Source: Mobilicoccus caccae
Lineage (GTDB): Bacteria > Actinomycetota > Actinomycetes > Actinomycetales > Dermatophilaceae
Assembly: GCF_030161635.1 (NCBI RefSeq)
Contig: NZ_BSUO01000001.1
Location: 248,001 to 312,000 of the forward strand
Reading direction: 5' to 3'
DNA: 64,000 nt
Positions 1 through 7,515 of this stretch are shown here, one piece after another. The position numbers and the translations under genes are program-made. The notes under the pieces are model-generated. The model was not told the origin of the DNA and did not search any database. It saw only the letters and a program-made list of their open reading frames with translations. Positions within the stretch are counted from its first letter, which is position 1; each line of letters starts with the position of its first letter.

Positions 1-671
1 CGGGCGGGCGCGCGGATGGCCTCGTCCTGGTGCGCCTGGATCGTGGCGACGATGTCGCGCATCCGCGCACTGCGGCTGCGGCCGAGAGCCGCCATGAGCG
101 CACCCTCCCCGAGGACGACCAGATCCTCGGGCGCCTCGGCCACCATGAGGTCGTCCTCCGCGCCGATCACCCGATCGTCACGACACCGCAGGACGCGCCG
201 GCGCAGCACGTTCTGCGGGTCGACAGGCGTGGCCCGGTAGAACGGCGAGGCCGCGGGCGCGCGCCAGTCGACGACCAGCGGTTCGTAGTCGTCGTCCCGG
301 ACGCCGATCCGGCCGATGTAGCGGACCTCCCGGCCGTGGTCGTCCTGCATGTCCAGGCGGCCGAAGACCAGCCCTTCGTGTTGACGTTCGAGGTCGTGTC
401 GGCGTCTGCCGGCGCGGAAGACGAGGGCGTCACGGGCGAACAGGCCCGACATCTCCTCATCACGGATGTCGCCGGTGCGGTCGGTGCGGCCGCGCGACAT
501 CCCCTCGGCCTCGACGAGCGCGGCGCGTTCGTCGGCCTTGCGCAGCTCCTGGTACACCCGGTCGACGTGCTGTTGCTCGACAGCGAGTTCGTGGGCGAGT
601 ACCTGGGCAGGCGACCGCTCGCCGGTCTCGTTCGTGCTCACGCCATCGCTCACTGCATCGCTCATTCTCAT
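1..671 (-). CDS. HelD/HelR-type UvrD-like helicase, N-terminal part (runs off left edge)
   Basis: This partial gene on the minus strand starts at ATG 671 (an in-frame ATG at 665 is an alternative) and stays open to the window edge, giving about 223 residues. The N-terminus is a charged helical arm (HELAVEQQHVDRVYQEL). It is followed by a block with FGRLDM, RYIGRIGVRDDD and LVVDWRAPAASPFYRAT. That pattern is typical of actinobacterial HelD/HelR proteins, SF1-like ATPases that bind RNA polymerase and recycle it or displace rifampicin. The ATPase motifs (Walker A, UvrD C-terminal) would lie beyond the edge and are not seen. The family call is firm; the exact HelD class is not. Confidence 0.85.
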   Translation of the reverse strand, partial: MRMSDAVSDGVSTNETGERSPAQVLAHELAVEQQHVDRVYQELRKADERAALVEAEGMSRGRTDRTGDIRDEEMSGLFARDALVFRAGRRRHDLERQHEGLVFGRLDMQDDHGREVRYIGRIGVRDDDYEPLVVDWRAPAASPFYRATPVDPQNVLRRRVLRCRDDRVIGAEDDLMVAEAPEDLVVLGEGALMAALGRSRSARMRDIVATIQAHQDEAIRAPA

Positions 672-762
672 CGCCGGAGTTCGTCGTCCCACGCGTCCGG
701 CAGGGACGACGCGAGCCATCCACTTTACGGTGGCCGCGAGGTGGGTCGGAGCGCGGTTCGGT

Positions 763-1871
763 TCAGATCCACCCGCGACGGGCGGCCATCACGCCGGCCT
801 GGAAGCGGGTGGCGGCGCCGAGCCTGCTCATGAGGATCCGGACGCGGCGTTCGACGGTGCGTTGGGAGATCCCCGACTGCACGGCCATCGTCGTGTCCGT
901 CGCCCCGGCGGCGAGCATGGACAGGATGAACGCGCTGTCGCGGTCGAGTTCGCCGACGGCCTCCCAGGCCATGGGGGTGCCGAGCGTCCACCAGGTCTCG
1001 GCGAGGCGGCGCAGCGCCAGCACCAGCCGGCGATCGTCGATGAGCAGGGACCCGGCCCCGGAGGTGTCGAACGAGGTGAGGTCGATGACGGCGATCGCGT
1101 CGTCGGCGAGGATCACCGAGAACGGGACCCCGGTGAGGAACCGGTGTTCCTCCCCGCTCTCCGACCTGGCCATGAGCACCTCACCCGCCCGGCCGTGGCG
1201 CATCATCGTGCTGTCGAACGTCGTGCGGCGCCGCAGCGGGGTGCCGTCGGGGGTGATGAGCCGGGCGCGGTGCCACTCCAGGTCGTTGCCGAAGAGGTGG
1301 GCCGTGCAGGGGAGTCGTCGTAGGCGGCCCAGACCTCACTGGTCGCCGTGCCGATGACGAGGGAGATCGCGGCACTGAGCTCCTCGTTGTTGCGCAGGAC
1401 CGTGATCCTCTGGGTCGGTTCGCCCGAGGGCAGCCGGGTCGAGTGGTAGACGTACGCCAGGCTCTCCGCGGAGTCCCGCAGATAGGTGGCCCGCGCCTCG
1501 TACGTCGACGCGAGCGACGGCAGCGCGAGGTCGGGCGGGATGGCCTCCCAGGTGTCCGCCCCGACGGGCCGCAGCAGGCCCTGCTCGCTGAGGAGGTCGA
1601 TGATGGTGTCGAGGTTCTCCTCCGGCAGCCCCGCTGCGATCATGTGCAGTTTGGTGAGGTTGGGATGCCGGATCGCGAGCATGTACAGCCGCGTCGAGTG
1701 ACGATCCAGGGTGTCCGGCGGCAGGATCGACAGCGGCGTGGTGCGGTCCCTCGATCCGGTGTCGACGGTGCCCGAGGCGTCGGCGTGCGCACCGGTGGCC
1801 CCGCCGGTCTCGGTCGGGATGTCGGGCCCGTCGGCCGCCGCGAATCGAGGGTCCTGACCGTCCTCGTCCAC
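763..1871 (-). CDS. TrmB-like/LuxR-type transcriptional regulator, frameshifted as sequenced
   Basis: Two reading frames make one regulator of about 369 residues. The first part (GTG 1871, preceded by GAGGAGG) has a TrmB-like winged-helix region (LYMLAIRHPNLTKLHMI, LLSEQGLLRPVG). The second part ends in a LuxR-type HTH (TTMAVQSGISQRTVERRVR, then GVMAARRGWI). The frame changes at the G4 run 1309-1312. Restoring one base gives continuous sequence (AAYDDSPCTAHLFGNDLEWHR). This architecture is common in actinobacterial regulators of unknown target. The break may be a sequencing error or a real lesion. Transcription points towards the HelD gene, about 90 bp downstream. Confidence 0.75.
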
Positions 1872-2056
1872 ATCGACCTCCTCGGGTCTGCGGTGTCGTC
1901 CACCGCGCCGCGGGATCGCACGAGCAGTCCCGCACTCCCCCAGCACGATAGCGGGACGACCCCCGACGAGCGGTGAGGCCCCTGCTCGGGTGTGACGAGT
2001 CACGCGGCTCCTCGGGCCCGGGTCGAGGCGGCGTTCGACCGCCTAGGCTGGGTCCC

Positions 2057-3358
2057 GTGAAGGTCCTTGTCATCGGTAGTGGTGCCCGCGAACACGCCCT
2101 CGCACTGTCGCTCTCGCGCGACCCGTCCGTCGAGGAGGTGGTCGTCGCTCCCGGCAATCCCGGCATGAGCCAGGTCGCCCGGTGCGAGCATCTCGAGGGC
2201 GGAGGTCTGGACCCCGAGGCCGTCGCCGACCTCGCCGAACGGCAGAGGGCCGACCTCGTGGTCATCGGACCGGAGGCCCCGCTGGTGGCGGGGGCGGTGG
2301 ACGCGGTGGTCCGGCGCGGCATCCCCTGTTTCGGACCGACCGCGCAGGCCGCCCGCCTCGAGGGCAGCAAGGCGTTCGCCAAAGAGGTCATGGCCGCAGC
2401 CGGGGTTCCCACGGCGCGATCGATCGTCTGTCGGCGGGTCGATGAGGTCATGGACGCCTTCGACACCTTCGGTGCGCCGTTCGTGGTCAAGGACGACGGG
2501 CTCGCGGCCGGCAAGGGCGTCGTCGTCACCGAGGTGCGGTCCCAGGCGTTGGCGCACGCGGTGCAGTGCCTCGAGCGCGAGGTCGGCCCCGGCGCGGCTC
2601 CGCCGCAGGTCGTCGTGGAGGAGTACCTCGACGGCCCGGAGATCTCCCTGTTCTGCCTCACCGACGGCGAGGCCGTCGTGCCCCTGGCCCCGGCCCAGGA
2701 CTTCAAGCGGCTCTCCGACGGTGGCCGCGGGCCGAACACCGGTGGCATGGGTGCGTACTCGCCGCTCGACTGGGCGCCCGCCGATCTCGTGGAGGAGGTC
2801 GTGACGACGATCGCGCAGCCCACGGTCGACGAGATGCGTCGCCGCGGCACGCCGTTCGCCGGAGTGCTGTACGTCGGTCTGTCGCTGACCGCACGCGGCC
2901 TGCGGGTGGTCGAGTTCAACGCGCGGTTCGGCGACCCGGAGACCCAGGTCGTCCTCGCCCGGCTCGAGACCGGCCTCGGGGGCGTCCTGCTCGCCGCGGC
3001 GCAGGGACGTCTGGCCGAGGAGCCGCCGCTGGAGTGGTCGCCGGAGCACGCCGTCACGGTGGTCGTCGCCGCTCGCGGGTACCCCGAGGCGCCGCGCAAG
3101 GGCGACCCCGTGGTCGTCGGCGACGTCGGCGACGCCTGGGTCCTGCACGCCGGCACCCGGATGGGCGCCGACGGGCTCGTGACCTCCGGGGGACGTGTGT
3201 TGTGCGTCGTCGCCACCGGTGAGGACCTGCACGTGGCGCGGCGGCGCGCCTACACCGGAGTCGACGCCGTGAACATCCCCGGCTCCCAGCACCGCACCGA
3301 CATCGCGCTCGCCGCGGCGCAGAACCGCATCGCTCTCCCCGTCGAGGAGCTCGCATGA
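2057..3358 (+). CDS. purD: Phosphoribosylamine-glycine ligase (GARS)
   Basis: PurD, 433 residues, catalyses the ATP-dependent joining of 5-phosphoribosylamine and glycine, step 2 of purine synthesis. The GTG at 2057 starts the classic VKVLVIGSGAREHAL N-terminus; earlier in-frame codons have no homologous sequence. The PurD signature GSKAFAKEVM, the ATP-grasp core (VVKDDGLAAGKGVVV) and the metal-binding VVEFNARFGDPETQ are present. Length is normal. The stop overlaps the next start by four bases (ATGA), so purD and purC are translationally coupled. Antisense open frames across it are composition shadows. Confidence 0.97.
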   Translation: MKVLVIGSGAREHALALSLSRDPSVEEVVVAPGNPGMSQVARCEHLEGGGLDPEAVADLAERQRADLVVIGPEAPLVAGAVDAVVRRGIPCFGPTAQAARLEGSKAFAKEVMAAAGVPTARSIVCRRVDEVMDAFDTFGAPFVVKDDGLAAGKGVVVTEVRSQALAHAVQCLEREVGPGAAPPQVVVEEYLDGPEISLFCLTDGEAVVPLAPAQDFKRLSDGGRGPNTGGMGAYSPLDWAPADLVEEVVTTIAQPTVDEMRRRGTPFAGVLYVGLSLTARGLRVVEFNARFGDPETQVVLARLETGLGGVLLAAAQGRLAEEPPLEWSPEHAVTVVVAARGYPEAPRKGDPVVVGDVGDAWVLHAGTRMGADGLVTSGGRVLCVVATGEDLHVARRRAYTGVDAVNIPGSQHRTDIALAAAQNRIALPVEELA

Positions 3359-4257
3359 CGACGACCCCGTCCGACGCGCCGCCGATCCCCGGTCACGCTC
3401 CGATCTACTCCGGCAAGGTCCGTGACCTCTACGCGCCGCTGGATGCGAACGGCGATCCGCGCGAGGACGTCCTGCTGCTCGTGGCCTCCGACCGCATCTC
3501 GGCCTACGACCACGTCCTGGACTCGGTGATCCCCGACAAGGGCCGGGTTCTCACGCAGCTCTCGTTGTGGTGGTTCGAGCAGTTCTCCTCGCTCGTGCCC
3601 AACCACATCGTGTCCACCGACGTGCCGAGCGAGGTCGAGGGGCGGGCCGTGCTCGTGCGCAGGCTGCCGATGCTGCCGGTGGAGTGCATCGCTCGCGCCT
3701 ACCTCACAGGCAGCGGTCTGGCCGAGTATCGCGAGGTGGGCTCGGTGTGCGGGGTGGCGTTGCCCGACGGACTCACGGAGGCCTCGCCGCTACCGGAGAC
3801 GATCTTCACGCCCACGACCAAGGCGCCGATGGGTCAGCACGACCAGCCCATCACCTACGCCCAGGTCGAGGACCTCATCGGGGCCGAACTCGCCTCCAAG
3901 GTGGCCGAGATGACCACCTCGATCCTCGCCCACGGCAACGAGATCGCCGCCGCGCGCGGGATCCTCGTGGCCGACACCAAGGTCGAGTTCGGTGTCGCGG
4001 GCGACGAACTCGTCCTGGCCGACGAGGTGCTCACCCCCGACTCCTCCCGGTTCTGGCGGGCGGAGGACCACGTCGTCGGGGTGCCGCAGAAGTCCTACGA
4101 CAAGCAGTACGTCCGTGACTGGCTCACCTCTGCCGAGTCCGGGTGGGACCGCACGTCCGGTGACGCGCCGCCCGCCCTGCCGGCCGACGTCGTCGCCGCC
4201 ACCCGCGAGACGTATGTCGCCGCGTACGAGGCCATCACCGGCGACACGTTCCGCTGA
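3355..4257 (+). CDS. purC: SAICAR synthetase
   Basis: PurC, 300 residues, condenses CAIR with aspartate to SAICAR in purine synthesis. The N-terminal IYSGKVRDLYAP is the family's nucleotide-binding start, followed by LLVASDRISAYDHVL. SAICAR synthetase signatures are seen in VRRLPMLPVECIARAYLTGSG and in LADEVLTPDSSRFW. Length and order are those of the single-domain actinobacterial form. ATG 3355 overlaps the purD stop. A 54-bp gap separates it from purS. Confidence 0.97.
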   Translation: MTTTPSDAPPIPGHAPIYSGKVRDLYAPLDANGDPREDVLLLVASDRISAYDHVLDSVIPDKGRVLTQLSLWWFEQFSSLVPNHIVSTDVPSEVEGRAVLVRRLPMLPVECIARAYLTGSGLAEYREVGSVCGVALPDGLTEASPLPETIFTPTTKAPMGQHDQPITYAQVEDLIGAELASKVAEMTTSILAHGNEIAAARGILVADTKVEFGVAGDELVLADEVLTPDSSRFWRAEDHVVGVPQKSYDKQYVRDWLTSAESGWDRTSGDAPPALPADVVAATRETYVAAYEAITGDTFR

Positions 4258-4311
4258 GGGTTTCGGCCGATAGGCTTGGTGGACCGGATCGTCCGAGCGA
4301 AGGGGCCCGCC

Positions 4312-4782
4312 GTGGGAAGCGTCGTCGTCGATGTCATGCCGAAGTCCGCACAGCTCGACCCGATGGGACGTGCCGTCACCGGCGCGATGCCCGTCCTGGG
4401 GTTTCCGCAGTTCGTCGACGTGCGTCAGGGCAAGCGGTTCGTGCTCACCGTGGAGGGCGAGGTCACCCGTGAGGTGCTGGCCTCGGCCCGCCTGCTCGCC
4501 GAGAAGACCCTCACGACACCGGGTGTCGAGGAGATCGTCTCGGTGCGCGAGGCCGGTGACGCCACCGATCTGGACGACGACGTCGACGCCGACTGGGAGG
4601 ACATGCCCGAGCACTGGGGCGGCGGCGACACCGTGCCGCCCGAGGTGGGGTCGTACCGTCCGCGCAAGCCCGTCGCGCACCACCGCATCGACGAGTCGAT
4701 GCTCGGCCAGGTGGAGGCGGGCTCGTATTACGGACGCGCCGAGGACGTCAGGAGCGACCGCCTCGGCGGCGAGGAGAGCTAA
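4312..4782 (+). CDS. purS: Phosphoribosylformylglycinamidine synthase PurS subunit, with long C-terminal extension
   Basis: PurS is the small subunit that bridges PurL and PurQ in FGAM synthase. The start is taken as GTG 4312 (VGSVVVDVMPKSAQLDPMG), preceded by AAGGGG; an earlier ATG would add 12 unmatched residues. Residues 1-80 form the PurS fold (LDPMGRAVTGAMPVLGF, QGKRFVLTVEGEV). About 75 more residues follow, acidic then basic, where the usual protein ends near 80-90. purQ and purL, which often follow purS, are absent: the next genes are an XRE-ImmA/PIN module on the other strand. The TAA stop lies inside the 16-bp repeat at 4778-4793. Confidence 0.9.
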   Translation: MGSVVVDVMPKSAQLDPMGRAVTGAMPVLGFPQFVDVRQGKRFVLTVEGEVTREVLASARLLAEKTLTTPGVEEIVSVREAGDATDLDDDVDADWEDMPEHWGGGDTVPPEVGSYRPRKPVAHHRIDESMLGQVEAGSYYGRAEDVRSDRLGGEES

Positions 4783-4793
4783 CGCACCCGCCA
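4778..4793. repeat. 16-bp direct repeat, left copy, flanking the XRE-ImmA/PIN module
   Basis: GCTAACGCACCCGCCA occurs here and again, identical, at 6532-6547. The left copy holds the purS stop codon; the right copy holds the stop of the spermidine-synthase-like gene on the other strand. The pair looks like a duplicated target or attachment core made when the intervening 1.7 kb entered between two convergent genes. No integrase is seen inside. Confidence 0.7.
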
Positions 4794-4816
4794 ATCGCGG
4801 CGTCCTCCCGGCCGAG

Positions 4817-5371
4817 TCACACGCCCGGGAGGGGGTCCTGGCCAGAATCGTGGCGCGAGAGCAGACCCGCCTTGTGTGCCCACGAGGCGAACCCGCCGAG
4901 ACCGAACGGCCAGCGGATGTCGTGCCGCAGCATCTCGTCGCAGAACGCCGAGACCACCCCGACCGTGGCGCGCCCGGCCGCGATCCCCTCCGTCAATGCC
5001 CAGAGGGACCCGTGGGCGGGAAAACCGTGTCGTCCGGCGACGCGTCGTGCGCCCGCATCATCGATGATCGGAACGGCCCTGTGCACTTCACTCCAGGCAA
5101 GTACTGCAGCCTCGCCCCGATGCCGGTCCTCCGTTGCGCCGGTGACGCTGAGCCAGCGTGAGAAGGCTCTGAGCTCTCGGAGGTCGTCACCCAGGGTCAT
5201 GGTGCCGATCCAGACGGGCAAGGTCATGCCGAGCAGTTCCCTGTGGACGATGTCGGGGACCACGTGCCGACACGGCGGTAGCAGCGAGCCGAGGACGTCC
5301 AGGCGATCTGCACGCTCGGCGTGGATCAGCAATGTGGCATCCCAGCAGTACGCCGACCTCTGTTCGGTCAC
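4817..5371 (-). CDS. PIN-domain protein (putative toxin RNase), partner of the ImmA gene
   Basis: The protein has 184 residues. PIN-type acidic positions are visible: Asp11 in CWDATLLIHAE, Glu45 in PDIVHRELL, Glu87 in RHRGEAAVLAW and Asp104/105 in PIIDDAGARRVAG. PIN proteins are Mg-dependent ribonucleases, often VapC-like toxins. The start ATG (5371) overlaps the stop of the XRE-ImmA gene by four bases, so the two are cotranslated. It lies inside the 16-bp direct repeats. A toxin or effector role is inferred from domain and context. It is somewhat longer than a typical VapC (about 130-140 residues). Confidence 0.8.
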   Translation of the reverse strand: MTEQRSAYCWDATLLIHAERADRLDVLGSLLPPCRHVVPDIVHRELLGMTLPVWIGTMTLGDDLRELRAFSRWLSVTGATEDRHRGEAAVLAWSEVHRAVPIIDDAGARRVAGRHGFPAHGSLWALTEGIAAGRATVGVVSAFCDEMLRHDIRWPFGLGGFASWAHKAGLLSRHDSGQDPLPGV

Positions 5372-6465
5372 CAGCTCGCTGCCGCCGGTTCGGGCAGATC
5401 CTGCGGCCCCAGGCTGGGGTCTCGCAAGAGTTCGAGGGCGCGAGGTGCCATCACGAAACCATCCTCGTAGGCCGCCATGACGGCCTGCCGCCAGGTGCTG
5501 CTGGATGTGCCCACCTGAAGATCTTCCGGCACGTCGGCACCCACAACCCGGAGAAAGTCACCCCTCAGCGGCGGATCGGCGATCAGGTCTTGCGCGACGT
5601 CGTCGGGCAATGCGGCGACCCTTTGTAGCCCGCGGACAGAAGCACTCCACGACACGCGGTAGGCAGCGCCGATCCTGATCAGGTGCTTTCGCAGTTCCGG
5701 GATGGAGGCCCCACCCACTGGGACGACCTGCAGCACCGCGGTCGGCAGGAGTAGCTCATGCGCGAAGGCATCGATGAGACGTTCGCGGGCGTCCCTGCTC
5801 GTCGCGACTCCGACATCGGACGCGTACTCGTCGCCGGTGACGTGGTGACCGATCTCGTGGGCAGCGGTCATGCGGCGGCGGCCGGGGCTCGACCGTCCTC
5901 CGACGATCGCGACACCAAATCCTGGTGTCGGCGTGAGGCTGGCGCCATCCATCTCGTCATCCATCACGGTGATGTGCAAACCCAGACCGGCAGCGACGTC
6001 GGCCAACGGCGGCAGCGGTTCATCCTCGAGCCCGAGCCGCGAACGCGCCATCCGAGCCAACTCGGCCGCCGACTCCTGGTCGGTGATGGCGCGCGCCGGA
6101 AACTGAACGGGCTGCAGATACCCACCTGCCTGCAGTTGCTCCACATCTCGCCATGCCTGTTCCAGCGCCACGTCCGCGGTGAACTGCTGGGCCTCGGTCG
6201 GGTTGGCCTGCTCATCGAGTGGTGTGCGCATCGACACCACGGCCGGGAGTGGCTCCTCGAGGAACCACGACATCGGGACGTGCAGACAGTCGGCGATCGA
6301 GAGCAACTCCAAGGCGGTGATCCTTCGATCTCCTGCCTCGACCCTGGTGAGCGCACTGCGGTCCAGCCCTACTCGATCGCCGAGGTCGGCCTGGGACATG
6401 GCTCGTCCGAGCCGGGCCTGCCTGACCCGCCCCCCGATCTGCGTCCACTCCGCCGTCGCCGCCAT
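5368..6465 (-). CDS. XRE-family regulator fused to ImmA/IrrE metallopeptidase
   Basis: The start is taken at ATG 6465 (MAATAEWTQIGGRVRQARL), giving 365 residues. Residues about 8-65 form an XRE HTH (MSQADLGDRVGLDRSALTRVE). Residues about 195-260 carry the zinc-protease motif TAAHEIGHHVTGDE, then FAHELLLPTAVL. Proteins of this type (COG2856 with HTH) usually cleave or release a repressor under stress, or form toxin-antitoxin-like pairs. There is no Shine-Dalgarno sequence. A perfect palindrome (6467-6481) touches the start codon, so the mRNA may be leaderless and autoregulated. Starts further upstream (to 6516) cannot be excluded. Confidence 0.85.
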   Translation of the reverse strand: MAATAEWTQIGGRVRQARLGRAMSQADLGDRVGLDRSALTRVEAGDRRITALELLSIADCLHVPMSWFLEEPLPAVVSMRTPLDEQANPTEAQQFTADVALEQAWRDVEQLQAGGYLQPVQFPARAITDQESAAELARMARSRLGLEDEPLPPLADVAAGLGLHITVMDDEMDGASLTPTPGFGVAIVGGRSSPGRRRMTAAHEIGHHVTGDEYASDVGVATSRDARERLIDAFAHELLLPTAVLQVVPVGGASIPELRKHLIRIGAAYRVSWSASVRGLQRVAALPDDVAQDLIADPPLRGDFLRVVGADVPEDLQVGTSSSTWRQAVMAAYEDGFVMAPRALELLRDPSLGPQDLPEPAAASW

Positions 6466-6466
6466 G

Positions 6467-6481
6467 GTGTGATTTTCACAC
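6467..6481. promoter_or_regulatory. Palindromic operator at the XRE-ImmA start
   Basis: GTGTGA-TTT-TCACAC is a perfect 6-bp inverted repeat with a 3-bp spacer, ending two bases before the ATG at 6465. It is AT-rich compared with its surroundings. The likeliest ligand is the gene's own XRE domain, so I infer autorepression. Confidence 0.55.
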
Positions 6482-6531
6482 GCGATCCCGCTCGGTGGGG
6501 CCCGGGTTGCACGCAAGCCGTGATGTCACGC

Positions 6532-6547
6532 GCTAACGCACCCGCCA
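6532..6547. repeat. 16-bp direct repeat, right copy, flanking the XRE-ImmA/PIN module
   Basis: Identical to 4778-4793. It spans the TAG stop (read on minus) of the spermidine-synthase-like gene, so the insertion left both convergent genes with their stop codons. Confidence 0.7.
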
Positions 6548-7327
6548 GCGTCCGGGGTCGGGGGCCGTGGGGGAGGGCATCGGGTCGTCCCGCGTGAGCA
6601 GCGCTGCGCCGGAAGGGCGGCGGACGATGTCGGTGCGCAGGCCCGTCGGGATGGGCGCACGCCGCAGACGTCGCGTGAGTTCGGCGACGTCGAGTTCCTC
6701 CGCGCTCGCCACGAGGACGAGGTTGCCGCCGCGTCGACCCTTGAGCACGTCGTGCGTGGCCACCACCGCGCGATGCGGCAGGCCGGCCGCCCCGACGGTG
6801 GCGCTCACGCGGGTGACGTAGCGCAGGCCGGGCTCGTCGTAGAGGTTGGCCGCGAAGACCCCGCCGGGTCGCAGCACCGACGCGGCGGGGGTGAGGAACT
6901 CCAGCATCGTCACCTCGGCGGGCACCGTGCCGGCCGTGAACGCGTCGAGGACGAGGGCGTCGGCGGTGCCCGGGCGCAGCGCGGAGACCCCGTCCTCGCC
7001 GGTCGTGGCCCGCACGCGGATCCGATGCCCGCGCGGCAGTGGGGCGGCGGCGCGCACCGCCTCCGTGAGGGCGGCGTCGGGCTCGAGCACGATCTGCGGT
7101 GAGCCGGGCCGGACGTGCTCGACGTAGCGCGGCAGCGTCAACCCGGCTCCGCCGACGTGGGTGACAGCGAGCCTGGCCGGCGGTGAGGGCCGGAGGAGAT
7201 CCAGCACCGCGGCGAGGTGCTGCATGTACTCGAACACGAGAAACCCGGGGTCGTCGGCGATGTGCGACTGAGGATGCCCGTCGGCGAACACGGTGACCCC
7301 GTGCGGATCACGGATGAAGTCGACCAC
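6533..7327 (-). CDS. Spermidine synthase-like (SAM-dependent aminopropyl/methyltransferase fold) protein
   Basis: The protein has 264 residues. It shows a Rossmann methyltransferase-type core: LAVTHVGGAGLTLPRYVEH, then QIVLEPDAALTEAVR (acidic end of strand 2), ADALVLDAFTAGTVPAE and LRPGGVFAANLYD. This matches the actinobacterial fused-membrane or spermidine-synthase-like family. The usual aspartates for polyamine binding are not obvious, so polyamine synthesis is not assured. Translation starts at GTG 7327 without a clear ribosome-binding site. The end meets the 16-bp repeat. Confidence 0.75.
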   Translation of the reverse strand: MVDFIRDPHGVTVFADGHPQSHIADDPGFLVFEYMQHLAAVLDLLRPSPPARLAVTHVGGAGLTLPRYVEHVRPGSPQIVLEPDAALTEAVRAAAPLPRGHRIRVRATTGEDGVSALRPGTADALVLDAFTAGTVPAEVTMLEFLTPAASVLRPGGVFAANLYDEPGLRYVTRVSATVGAAGLPHRAVVATHDVLKGRRGGNLVLVASAEELDVAELTRRLRRAPIPTGLRTDIVRRPSGAALLTRDDPMPSPTAPDPGRWRVR

Positions 7328-7515
7328 CGCTGCACGCTACCGGGCGACGCCCGACTCGACGGCGTCCGGCCTCGCAGGACGGGCACGGAGTTCGACAGAT
7401 GTGACATAGGGGTCCATCTCCGTGAAGCGGAAATGCGAAAGGAAGTGCGGGCGTACTCTTCCCAGGTGACGACGAGCGATCCTCGTCGCGCCGGCACGAA
7501 CGAAAGGTCGCCCAG

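Noticed and set aside
4817-6465. Complete prophage or integrative element between the 16-bp repeats
   Set aside because: Only two genes fit between the repeats; no integrase, recombinase or structural gene is present.
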